Positions 11,187 to 21,327 of a stretch of 64,000 nucleotides of DNA are shown here, piece after piece. The translations under genes and the position numbers were made by a program. The stretch spans positions 62,001 through 126,000 of the forward strand of contig NTMA01000036.1 of the NCBI GenBank assembly GCA_002917075.1, read 5' to 3'. This stretch comes from Hawksworthiomyces lignivorus (Eukaryota; Ascomycota; Sordariomycetes; Ophiostomatales; Ophiostomataceae). The notes beneath the pieces were generated by a model. The model searched no databases and was not told where the DNA came from. It saw only the letters and a list, made by a program, of their open reading frames with translations. Numbering within the stretch: position 1 is the stretch's first letter; the number at the start of each line of letters is the position of its first letter.

Positions 11187-12624
11187 CATGTGGTTTATCC
11201 TCAGGTTGATCTTGTTCATGGCTTGGCCATCAGGCAGTTGAATGATCGAGTTACTACAGCTACTGAATCTTCAACCGCTGCTATGTTATATGAAGTAGCT
11301 ACTATTTAATTGCCGGATCTTCAAGTACGCATCCCAGTATGTAATTGCGAAGAAATAGTTCTGGCCTACATTATGTTAGTAGGTATCCAAGCTGTTTTTG
11401 TTTTTGATTTGAAGTGGTAGAAATCCAGCCTCGCATTGCTCTCACTCTACGACCCACGCATGATGTTTAAACTCTTCCATGGCGATGTATTCTTAGTTTC
11501 TTTTACAGCCTCAATTGTCTTGTCCTTTTTCCATTTTGTGCCCACAACAAGTCTTTTTCCTCTATGTGATAGAAGAACCCAGATACTTCCAAATTAATCC
11601 TTTCCAAAGGGGGGGGGGAGATCATTCGCAGCAAAAACAGAATAAATCGATGACTGGAAAAATAGACGTTGAGCTGAGGTTGGAAGATGTTCTTTAATAT
11701 TCTGCCGGTTATCAGTTTTCACTCTGTGCCCTTCCCGCGTCGGTCGATTCAATCTAAATAGGGAGTTGACCTAACCGTCTACTACTCACATATCTGCTAG
11801 GTATTGAATCAATTGCTTGCGCACCGCGGCTATGTGTTCGTCCTATCGCCTCAAGACTACCTATGCGAGTGGAAAGGCAGCGAATCGAGTGCAATACACA
11901 CTTTAACACCGCATTTTCCCAAGCGTATTGATCGGCTTCTGGCTTTTGATCTCGGAGAATTTGTTATCTCTGTGAGATTGCTTGCCCACTTGTTAGGCAA
12001 CATCGGTAAGTATGGCGGATATCTAAAAATAAATACTATCAGTCAAAGCCAGGGCTCTAGCAGCCATAGGCAACAGAACAGACTAAGGAAACAAAGCTCT
12101 TCCTCGTGTTGACTTATAAAAGTTTTTTATTCTCTATACTAGGAAAGACTTTATTCAAATTGAACTGAAAGCCATTTCAATTTGTAAAATCTGTACAATG
12201 AAGGCAGCAATCCAAAAATTTGCATACTAGAAAGATGGCACAGCAGAGCATAGCCCCAATCTAAGAGTGCAAAGAGCCCAAGATATTATCCGTCTAAATA
12301 TATTTGAGGCGGCTCAAAGCAGCCATCTCTACGAGCATCATCAGCCTGCTTTCTTTTCACATCAAATACTTTCCACATTGTATGACCGATCATGCTGATA
12401 TTGATTTTATGTGATTTTTGTCTTCTAGTGGATGAAGTGCACTGTAAAAATAAAGAAGATATGAGATCGCAATTACTCGGTGGGCCAAATGGATGTGGGC
12501 ATCATTGGAGGGTTCCAATGAAATGAGATGGTAAGATATCTCACCATTATGTTCCCGCGGGCCTCCTTGATGCCTTGCTTCTGCACATATGTGTTCGTTC
12601 TATTTCTTCAATTTTATTTGGCCA

Positions 12625-14140
12625 TCATGACGTTCCGTTGTTCACCATTGTCTCATGACCATGTGTCTTGGCCCGTAGAACCTGCCGGAAGGCCGCCTCG
12701 GCATCGTGCTCGTTCAACCACACAGGGTCACCGCGCCCAGAAAATCGGCTCCGGAACTCTTCATCTCTCTCTGGTATTCCTGTCTCTCGCACCTTCTTGG
12801 TCCTCGCAATTGTCTTAGCCCGGTCTCCGTGCACTTTCTCCAACACTTTGGCAGCGTGGGGGCGGCGCGTTGATTCAAACAGATCCAGTGCACGAACGAT
12901 CTGGCTAACGGGCACCGGCTCCGATATCGAGGAAGCTTCAGCAAACACGGCCCGGATAGAGAGATACAAGGTATAGGCGTCGTCAATTGCTAGCGAGGCA
13001 CCAGCCGCGAAGGCACCACCATGCGTATGGGCTGCGTCACCAATGAGGACCACGCGGTCCTTGAAGACCCAGTGGTCGAGGGTAGCACCGGCTACGTTGG
13101 CGTAGCGGCGTAGCGTGCCTGCAGGGATACGGTCAATGATAGCTGGGATATGCGGCACGAAGTCCTTGAAAGCGGGCCGAATATCGTCGACATTCGCAGG
13201 GGTGTTCCAGACGACATCTCTGAACTTAGCCGCCGGGTCAAGCTCGTCGACACGAAAACTGCATGTCACTCCGAATTCATCGGAGCCTAAAAATATTAGA
13301 AGAGTTATCAGCAGAGCGCAAATGATTGTCTAAAAGTGATGAGGCCGCAAGTACCAATTCTGGTGCCAAAAAACCAAGCACTAGGACTACTCTGAGGAAA
13401 TGTTAGTTGGACTCTCTCTATCTCTCATTCTATGACATCTGCGGAAACGTACATAATGAGTTGAGTCTTGCGGGATGCCTGGGATGTCTTCCACCAGCTT
13501 ATACGGCAATGTCGTGCGAAAAATCGCATCACCCGACCAAAGCAGATCGTGAACTGGCTTGAAGGCCTTTCGGACTTTCTGTGTTCTAGTTAATATAAAG
13601 ACATTCTTAGACTGCACCTCAGCTCTCAGTACAGGGATACACACGTACAGACTTAATACCGTCAGCACCAACGACAATGTCTGCTCGTGCCGTTGTGCCA
13701 TCCTCGAACGACACTGTGGCGCCATGGTCATCAACCTGGACACCAGCACATCGCTTCCCTAAATGAAGGATATTCCCAGGCAGATGATTCAGCAAAGCTT
13801 TTTGCAGCTTGGTGCGGTGCATTCTGGCGAAGTTGTGACGGCGGTCCGGGACGTGGTGGTTTAGATCTTCACTCAGAATATCGTTGGCCTTGTAGTGCTT
13901 GAAGCACATTGGAACGCCATTGGGGCTGCGCCAGCCAACCTCGTCGCTCAAAACTTCATCCACGCCTAACTTCTCAAGGGTACGCAGGCCGTTTGGAGCC
14001 AGTCCGATCAGGGCACCGAGCTCACGAAATTCAGCTGCTTTTTCATACACCTGAACACTGACACCGGGGTGTTGACGAAGGGCAATTGCTGCCGTGAGGC
14101 CAGCCACACCTCCGCCGATAATAGCAACACTTAAAACCAT
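12625..14140 (-). CDS. FAD-dependent aromatic-ring monooxygenase (salicylate hydroxylase-like)
   Basis: Group A flavoprotein monooxygenase, NAD(P)H- and O2-dependent, probably cytosolic; substrate unknown. Four exons: 14140-13649, 13578-13453, 13391-13355, 13286-12625 (1317 nt, 438 aa), introns GTACGT..CAG, GTACGT..CAG, GTACTT..TAG. Seen: N-terminal dinucleotide fold with GGGVAG at residues 8-13 and an acidic strand end (VQVYEKA); the DG motif ADIVVGADGIK near 155-164, which contacts FAD and NAD(P)H; and the GD motif VLIGDAAHTHGGAFAAG near 295-311, which binds the FAD ribityl chain. The length is normal for the family. It is divergently arranged with the MFS permease at 15039 across 898 bp, suggesting co-regulated uptake and oxidation of one substrate. 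No transmembrane segment or signal peptide. Confidence 0.87.
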
Positions 14141-14413
14141 TATATTTGTATGTATACTTCGATTTTTCCTTCTGTGCCAAGTATAAGGATGGCCTTGATA
14201 ATGACTTTATTGTTACAAGGAAATCGAAGATAATACGCCAGAAGAGCTTGACAGCAAGATCAAAGAATTCCTAAGGACAGAGTAGCTATAATAATAAGCA
14301 TATAATAGATAAATAGATAACTAGTAAACATGCGCACGCAATCCATCTTGTGCTTTTGTTATTGGGCACCACAGCAGAAGAGCTCGCTGCCGAAGTCGGC
14401 CTCCGTTTTCTAC

Positions 14414-14434
14414 CTCCGTTGAATTAAGACGGAG
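14414..14434. promoter_or_regulatory. Everted CTCCGT-N9-ACGGAG dyad, candidate Zn2Cys6 site
   Basis: CTCCGT at 14414-14419 and ACGGAG at 14429-14434 are exact reverse complements, giving CCG-N11-CGG. A further CTCCGT lies at 14401-14406. Fungal binuclear zinc-cluster activators bind paired CGG triplets, and this pair sits about 275 bp from one start and 605 bp from the other. The site is visible; its function is inferred. Confidence 0.4.
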
Positions 14435-14677
14435 TTCTCCTGTCTAAAGATACGTTCCATAGTCTCACTTCAGGGAACACCAGAGGTGCTGGCGATTAAG
14501 AATTGATGAAAGACTAAATCATATCACGCCTTGCCGTATAACCGCCTCTTTGTGCGTGTTTACTCCATGGAGAAACGTGTAAGTCGGGGTGGGGCCGAGT
14601 CATATTGCAACCCGGGGCTCTAACTTTCAATGTATAATAATGTTTCTAATGATGATTGCATCTTAGCAGGTATTGCG

Positions 14678-14705
14678 ACATCTGTACATCTGCACATCTG
14701 CACAT
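14678..14705 (+). repeat. 8-bp tandem repeat ACATCTG(T/C), 3.5 copies
   Basis: ACATCTGT, ACATCTGC, ACATCTGC and ACAT follow each other without gaps in the divergent promoter. It may be replication slippage or a clustered binding site. Confidence 0.7.
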
Positions 14706-15038
14706 GCGTAGTCTTTGGCAGAATAAAAATACATTTAGGGGGTTTTATTGCCTACCATGTCGTCGGTAACTACAATAAAAGATAAATTCGAACTCAAGCT
14801 GGCTCAGCTTATAGGTGAGGTGACGAATGCGGAGAGCAAACGACAGAAAGGAACAAATAATAAGCCACACACCTCGTATATAATGTAGTCTGTCGCGATT
14901 CTGGTGCTCAGCTCAAGGGTCATTATCCTTAGATAATTGAAGTCGATATCCAGTCTTTTTTCTTTTCTTTTCTTTTTTTTTTCTTAAATCATATTTGGGC
15001 AGATCAAAGAGGATACTTTTGCTATACAGGCCATCACA

Positions 15039-17151
15039 ATGGCAACCAATTCCCCTGAAAGGGCTCTCAAGGAGACTGCTGTGGTTATCAACACACCCAG
15101 TGATGACTCTTCCGGCCATGAATTTGACCGGGCTGCCTTTCTGGCTTCTTTCACAGCTGAGGAAGAAACAAAGATTATGCGCAAGATTGACTATCGTCTG
15201 TTGGTTATTGCCGGTGTCATATACATGGTGAAGCAAGTAGGTCAATGAAGTTCTTATCTCACATAAATGCCAACGGGAACACTTTTTTTTCTTGTTATTT
15301 TGCTTGTTTCTAAACAGAATTCCCTCCATTCTCTATTTTATTCTTTCTTCTACGTTTTTCTTATTTCATTCCTACTAATGAGTTCGAGATTGATGTCAAC
15401 AATGCGTCTTCTGTTAAAGTCCTCTCCCCGGGCCAGTCAACAAATATTCTGATTCAACTGGGAATGACTTCGGATCAGTACAATTGGGTGCAGTCTCTAT
15501 ATTATGTGAGTAGATATTCTGTATTTTATTGGCTCTTCTTCAAGGAAAACTCTTCTGATTGCTTTTTTTATAGATATCATACATTATCTTCGAACTGCCC
15601 AGCAACTTGCTACTCAAGAGAATGGGTCCGCGAAACTTTCAGACGCGTATCATGTTTACTTGGGGCCTTATCTTGGCTTGCCATGCCGCATGCAAGAACG
15701 GCGCCGGCCTTTTGGCGGCGCGGTTTTTCTTGGGTATGGCAGAGGCTGGATTGTTTCCATCTCTGATGAGCCAATTCGGTAGCTGGTACAGGACAGACGA
15801 GATGCAGAAACCTGTCATGTGGTTGTTCGGAATCTTTACCCTGGCAAACATTATCGGCTCTTTGCTTATCTACGGCATGGCTTTTTTGGACGGCAAACAT
15901 GGCTTAAGTTCGTGGCAGTGGTAAGTCACAGTAATGCACGAGATAAGAGACAAACCATACTTTGCTAACTGGCGCACCAAGGGTTTTCCTTATCCAGGGC
16001 GTTTGTACGATTGCTTTTTCTGGCATTGTATATCTCTTGCATCCCGATTATCCGAAGTCGAAGCGGACTGAGAAATGGCTTACGCCCCGTGAGCAAGACT
16101 TCGTCGAGCAGCGGCTAGCTTCGAATGCGCCACGAACGGCCGATGCCAATTTTTCCGCCGAAGAATCGAAGACACTCCTGAAGGATCCGCGTCTCTGGGC
16201 GTTTATGTTAACTCAAGTTCTCATGAACACGGGCAACTTTGGGCTTACATGGTTCCTAGTAAGTTATCTATATCTCTGGAAAATGCAAAGAAGTAATACA
16301 ATTTGTTGGAGCTGTTGAAATGGGCTAACTAACCTTTCTAAAAGCCCACAATTATTACCAATCTGGGCTTCGTTAAAGCCCCCCGCAATATTTTGCTTCT
16401 TATCGTGAGTAGTAAAAGGTTGCGCGTAATGCTTTAAACATAGAAAACAGAGATGTGCTGATAATTGAGACAGCCCCCTGCTGCAGCAACAATAATTGGT
16501 ATGATTGTAGCCGCTTTCGTTCTCAAAAGAGCTTGGGTTGTGAGGCCAATTATCGCCATCAGTAGTATGCCATAAATCTTACTTTCTCCAAATTATTTCA
16601 AGATTATGAAGCTAACTTGAGCGTGCAGTCTGCTTAGTTGAGGTCGGCGTCTTTGCTATTTTCATTGGTACTCGTTCTCGTGGTGCTATCTATGCTGCAG
16701 GCGTCCTTGGCACTATGACATCGAATATGTTCGCAATTCCCTTTTGGTCTTGTACGTCGATATCTCTGGTGCAGAAATCTTGGATGTCTTCTTTCCTCAT
16801 ATGGCTAATGGCGCGTTATCAGGGCGATCATCTAGTTTGAAAGGCACCACCGGTACTGCATTCGCATTTGGACTTCAGAGTGGCATCGGCCAACTTGGCG
16901 GCGTTATCGGTCCACAGATCTTTCTGTCTAAATATGCATACAATGGCTACAAAGTTCCCTACGCAGTGTGTACGTCATGCATTGCTGGCGGCTTCTTTGG
17001 TTGCCTCCTTTGCTTGTATCTTACATACGACCTTGAGAAGGATGTGATGCGAGTTCGCCGCGCTAGAAATAAGGCTAAGGTAGCGAACAAATTGTTCACA
17101 GGTGACGATATCAACTACGCCTCTGATAAATGGATTAACGGATCGAAGTAG
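15039..17151 (+). CDS. MFS anion:cation symporter, DAL5/allantoate-permease-like
   Basis: Plasma-membrane uptake permease for an organic anion (allantoate, nicotinate, tartrate and pantothenate carriers belong here); substrate unknown. Eight exons: 15039-15236, 15389-15505, 15574-15920, 15982-16258, 16345-16404, 16474-16561, 16629-16751, 16823-17151 (1539 nt, 512 aa). All junctions are GT-AG. Seen: charged N-terminus ending EEETKIMRKIDYRLL before helix 1; LGMTSDQYNWVQSLYY; ELPSNLLLKRMGPRNF, the family signature after helix 2; FFLGMAEAGLFPSL; cytoplasmic loop with PKSKRTEKWLTPREQDFV; then helices 7-12 with GTTGTAFAFGLQSGIGQLGG. The C-terminal tail is short and basic. Intron 1 (152 bp) is long for this window and its acceptor is GAG, so that junction is slightly less certain. 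The divergent partner is an FAD monooxygenase. Confidence 0.88.
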
Positions 17152-17429
17152 ACGGAAGTATTGTTAAAGCTCATCTGCGTCCCCAATTAGAAGTCTCGGT
17201 CGAAGAACACTGCATTTGATGCTTGACAGTTGTTTAATAAGGACATCTTTGAAAAGTAACCGATCGATATTATGACGATGAATAGAATTTAGCATTTATT
17301 TTCTATGGGCAATTAAATGTTTACTTATCAGTTGCTTGTCTCGTTCAATTTTGAGATGTATGGGAAGTTTCAGCAACATGACTCTGAGGATCAGCGATGA
17401 CATCTGTGGTCATCGTCTCCTATACTGTG

Positions 17430-17464
<35 letters not shown>
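17430..17464 (+). repeat. Homopolymer A tract, 35 nt
   Basis: An uninterrupted run of A about 280 bp after the permease stop. It could be slippage or the tail of a retroposed sequence; no target-site duplication is obvious to me. Its length is unreliable in most assemblies. Confidence 0.9.
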
Positions 17465-17466
<2 letters not shown>

Positions 17467-18020
17467 TAAAACGGAGCTTGCTTCTGCCCTTAGGCAGATG
17501 ATCTTAAATATGTTGATGAGTTAGGCACCTCAAAGACCAAGAGACAAAACTATTATGAAGCTAAGCATACATCCTGTCATTTCAACGTAAATATTTCCGT
17601 TTCTTCTCCGACTGGCGACGGTTAAACATATCCTTTTGTCTTGCAACGCGCAATCTCTAGATTAGATGTCGCCATGAGGCTCCAAGTGCACGCGCTCCAC
17701 AAAACATTCTATGTGTGAGTGATTAAACTGGCAGACATGTTCACTTTTATACTAGCTCAGAGAAAGAATCTGAAAGAGAGAGATTCATGCCCAGCTCTGT
17801 GATAGCTATTTCCTCGCTTCAAATGTAAAAATGTAGGTGCGCCTTCAGCCTTTTTAGCTGTTTTCTCTGGTAAACCTTTAGCCACGAGTGTTGGACCTAA
17901 ACTCGGAACAAGCCGCTAGGTGTGTAAGAAGCAGCCAGTGCCGGCGCTAAATAGCGCCTCCTTAGTTATGTCGCCACATCAATGGTTCAAATAGTGAAAG
18001 ATCTCTGTGTCAGCCCGCAA

Positions 18021-18040
18021 CTGCTAACGCGCGCTAGCAG
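18021..18040. promoter_or_regulatory. 20-bp near-palindrome upstream of BVMO
   Basis: CTGCTAACGCGCGCTAGCAG reads almost identically on both strands, with a CGCG core. It lies about 840 bp upstream of the BVMO start. Possible dimeric regulator site; no known consensus is recognised. Confidence 0.35.
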
Positions 18041-18877
18041 AGCCAAGTCTGCGAGGCTATCGATGTGCTCTCCATTTGAGGGTCCTTGTCGGGCTTGGCA
18101 TCCGCCATAAAATAGCCTCATTGGGCATCTCCGTATGATGCAATCATAGGCGTGAATGCAGTCGATTCCATAATTTGCTGCTTAATTTATATTTTTATTT
18201 CTGTATTGTCAAAAAGAGAATATAGTTTCAATTTTATTCATTGGTTTACGCGTACAGTACCTTGGCAGACCAGGTTGTCGGGACCGAGTGGATTATTTCC
18301 CGGACTACTTTCAAGTTTTCTCTCTGAACATCGTACCCAGAATTCTCACGGAGAAAAGCTACCTATTTTGGAGCGAAGAAGCGTTCCAAACCAAGCATTG
18401 AATGATGACTTCTTGTTCTCTGCAGCAGCTGTGGGGCTAGCTTTACGACGTCTTTGGGATATATGTACTTCCACGTGTAGAGCGAGGTCGAAAGTAACCA
18501 ATCTAAAATATCGCCTAAGGCACTCCGATGTCAATTGACTGATTCAACATGGGCTTATAAGCGATCTAGGCTAGATAGATTCTCTTTGATCCCCCACGAA
18601 CCCAAACTATCACTCCACATGTAGACAGGCCTCCTCCGATAACTTCCCGAGTTACAAGAGATAGAAAATACTTCTTTTAATTTGTTTTATTTTTCCTTTT
18701 CCCGGGTGCTGCTCGTATCGTTCTCCCACTAGTGGCATGGTCAGTCTGTGCATTAAACACAAATCTATACGCACCTCGTATCTGCAAGCTGGTTGTTATT
18801 TGGTTGCTCTGTTTTTAAAATGCTTGTTCGATCGTAAACCCTCGGTCTTATTATGACATGCCTAGCAGCTTCTCACA

Positions 18878-20982
18878 ATGTCTGAAATCGTGGAACTTCG
18901 ACCGAGTACAACCAAACAAGCTAGCTTTTCTCCAAGTGCTAGCAGCACAGATGGTTCATCTGAAGGCGAAAGACAAAAAGACAATCTGCCTCAGAAGCTG
19001 AACGGCATAAATAGAACGCAGAACTTAAACGAGATCAATGAATCTCAAAGGACCTACGAAGTCAAAGGAGTAGCGAATACGCAATCTCCTGTTCAGCATG
19101 TTGAAGGGAAAACAATACGGCCGTATCCAACGACCAGCTTCAAAATAGAAGAGCACCCGGTGGACCAGAGAAGAAGCCTAAGGGTAATAAATCAAGGCAG
19201 CATGCATTGTATGATTTTGCGCAGTTGACCAATTCGATTATAGGTTGTAGTGATAGGTGCAGGTCTGGCGGGTATCACGGCTGGTGTTCTCTTACCTGTT
19301 AAAGTCCCAAAAATACAATTAAAGATTTACGAAAAAAACAAGGACGTGGTACGTTTACAAAATAAAAGATCCATTCCATGACCATTCCATGCTCCTACAG
19401 ATATCAAGATAATAGCAAGCTGATAAAGGCTGTACAGGGAGGCGTTTGGCTTGAAAATATCTACCCTGGCGTGCGATGTGATGTGCCAGCTCACGTGTAT
19501 CAGAGCAGCATTGAGCCAAACACCCAATGGACGGAACAGTTCGCTCAGGGCACAGAAATTTTAAAGTACTGGCAGGACGTAGCAAAGAAGCGCGGTGTTT
19601 ACGATTACTTGGAGCTAAGCACAGAGGTCACAGAGGCGCGGTGGAGCGACGATGAGGCAGTCTGGAAGCTTGCCATACGGAATGTCGAGACAGGTGAAGA
19701 ACGAGAAGACACAGCTGATGTTGTGATCACGGCAATTGGCCGTTACAACGCCTGGCGGCTGCCCGACTACCCGGGCATCGACGAGTACAAAGGCATCGTG
19801 AGGCACACTTCACACTGGGATCCGTCTTTTGATCCAAAAGGCAAGACGGTAGCCGTCATCGGTAACGGTGCGAGCGGCGTGCAAGTAGTACCGAACCTAC
19901 AGCCCCTGGTGAAGCGGCTGGACCACTATGCGCGCAATCGGACGTGGATCGCCGGCGCCTACTCTGGCGACAACGAGCGGACGCTAGGACCACAGTATAT
20001 CCCGCAAGAGCTGCGTGACTCTTTCAAGGACGACTCCGACGCATACCTAACCTATCGCAAGGGTGTGGAGGCGCAGTATTGGCGCCGATTCGACGCCCTC
20101 TTCCGCCACCTAGACGCCAACGATGCCGCTCGTGCGCAGTACAAGGCCGTCATGGCCAAGCGGGTCAGCAAGAAGCCGGAGCTGCTGGACATTCTGATCC
20201 CAGCGTTTGCGCCGCACTGCCGCCGCCTGACCCCCGCGCCAGGCTACCTCGAGGCGCTCTGCGAGGACAATGTAGAGTACGTGACGGCGCCTATCAAGCG
20301 CTTCACCGAGACAGGGATCGAGACCGTAGACGGCATCGTCCGGGACGTGGAGGCAGTTATCTGCGCTACCGGAGCCAACGTCGATGCAGCCCCGCCGTTC
20401 TCAATAATCGCTCGGGGCGTGGATCTCAAAGACGCTTGGCGGCCTGAGGGGCTGTTTGGCTGGCCTTACAGCTACATGGGAGTGGCCACCCCGGGGTTCC
20501 CGAATCTCTTCTTCCTCGCCGGGCCGCATGCGTCGGGTCCCTCGGGCACCGTCCCAAGCTCGGCCGAAAACTACGTCACGTATCTCGCCAAGATTTTGCG
20601 CAAGATATCCAGCCAGGGCATCCGGTCCATGGCACCAAGCAAGCAAGCAGCCGACGACTTTGTTGCCTACTCCGACGCCTGGTTCCCGCGCACGTATCTG
20701 ACTGACACGTGCAGCGCATGGACCAACGGCGGCCAGCCCGGCGGGCGCATCAACGCCCTCTGGCCTGGGAGCGCCTCGCATGAGCGCTACGTCCGCTTCG
20801 ACCCGCGTTGGGAAGATTTCGAGTACACGTACGTGAACCCAAGCGGCAACCGGTTTGCCTGGCTCGGAAACGGTTGGACACAAAAAGAGCAAGACGAGTC
20901 AACAGATTTGACATGGTATCTTCGGAAGCCAGAGGACGTAGATTTGAAAAGCTGGTACGAGAACTGGTATGATATATGGTAG
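18878..20982 (+). CDS. Type I Baeyer-Villiger-like flavin monooxygenase
   Basis: FAD- and NADPH-dependent monooxygenase that probably inserts oxygen next to a ketone; substrate unknown. Exons 18878-19183, 19244-19348, 19438-20982 (1956 nt, 651 aa), introns GTAATA..TAG and GTACGT..CAG. Residues 1-100 form a low-complexity polar extension. Then VVVIGAGLAG (FAD fold, about 103-112), GGVWLENIYPGVRCD (138-152, matching one BVMO signature although most relatives have T where this has V), YKGIVRHTSHWD (254-265, the BVMO fingerprint FxGxxxHxxxW with Y for F) and VIGNGASG (277-284, NADPH fold). The C-terminal half continues with SYMGVATPGFPNLFFLAGP, typical of the larger steroid/cyclic-ketone BVMOs of fungi. 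Exon 3 is distinctly more GC-rich than exons 1-2. It runs the same way as the permease upstream and may act in the same pathway. Confidence 0.88.
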
Positions 20983-21327
20983 GTGAAGAGAGCTATGTGG
21001 TTCCATCACGGCATGCACTACCGTTTAAAATCCAAACAAATAATCAGCGGTAGACACAATGACAGAGATTTAATGCATGTATTTGTAGTTAGGATTAGAT
21101 AGATATATATATATACTATCACACCAAGAACCAGAATGCACTCAATGCAACGCTTTGTTCTCTCATAAAGGACGTCCAATCTAAGTATATGTATGCGTAG
21201 CCATCCGGAACATTTACAGAACACCTTCAAACCCAACCTCGCTGTCCTTTCCTGCAATTAAATAACAAAATTGTACAGAATGAATATGGTATTTATGATT
21301 TCGACAATAGGTAGCAACGGGCGCATC
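20983..21327. other. Convergent 3' spacer, BVMO / MARVEL protein
   Basis: 345 bp between two convergent stops, presumably both 3' UTRs and polyadenylation signals. It contains a (TA)n run at 21102-21116. No gene seen. Confidence 0.5.

Larger units (their letters stand above)
7145..12624. other. 5.5 kb AT-rich region without a supported gene
   Basis: Short open frames occur throughout, but none has a recognisable motif or plausible splicing into a longer protein. The left end should hold the promoter of the wall-protein gene (purine-rich on the + strand at 7380-7510). Structured bits are an 11-bp inverted repeat at 10811-10849, degenerate copies of a repeat starting TGCTCCATCC at 10912, 11148 and 11162, and a G run near 11610. 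It may contain eroded transposon remnants or a non-coding RNA gene; the sequence decides neither. Confidence 0.5.
14141..15038. promoter_or_regulatory. Shared divergent promoter, monooxygenase / MFS permease
   Basis: 898 bp between two divergent start codons, so it must hold both promoters. It contains a CCG-N11-CGG dyad at 14416-14432 and a short tandem repeat at 14678-14705. A pyrimidine-rich tract at 14955-14984 lies just upstream of the permease start, as is common before fungal transcription or translation starts. Confidence 0.6.
17152..18877. other. Intergenic region, MFS permease 3' side to BVMO promoter
   Basis: 1.7 kb without a supportable gene. It holds a 35-A tract (17430-17464), a near-palindrome at 18021-18040 and a hairpin-prone GGCGCTAAATAGCGCC near 17943-17958. 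A stop-bounded frame around 18250-18390 looks vaguely protein-like but lacks any motif. Confidence 0.5.

Noticed and set aside
11804..12112. 102-codon open frame in the gene-free tract
   Set aside because: No family motif and no adjoining exon; its length is within chance for this region.
17972..18000. tRNA-like B box (GGTTCAAAT)
   Set aside because: No matching A box, anticodon stem or acceptor pairing could be drawn around it.
18244..18380. Possible eroded gene fragment on the + strand
   Set aside because: One frame reads like protein for about 45 residues but ends in a stop, has no motif and no plausible splice partner.
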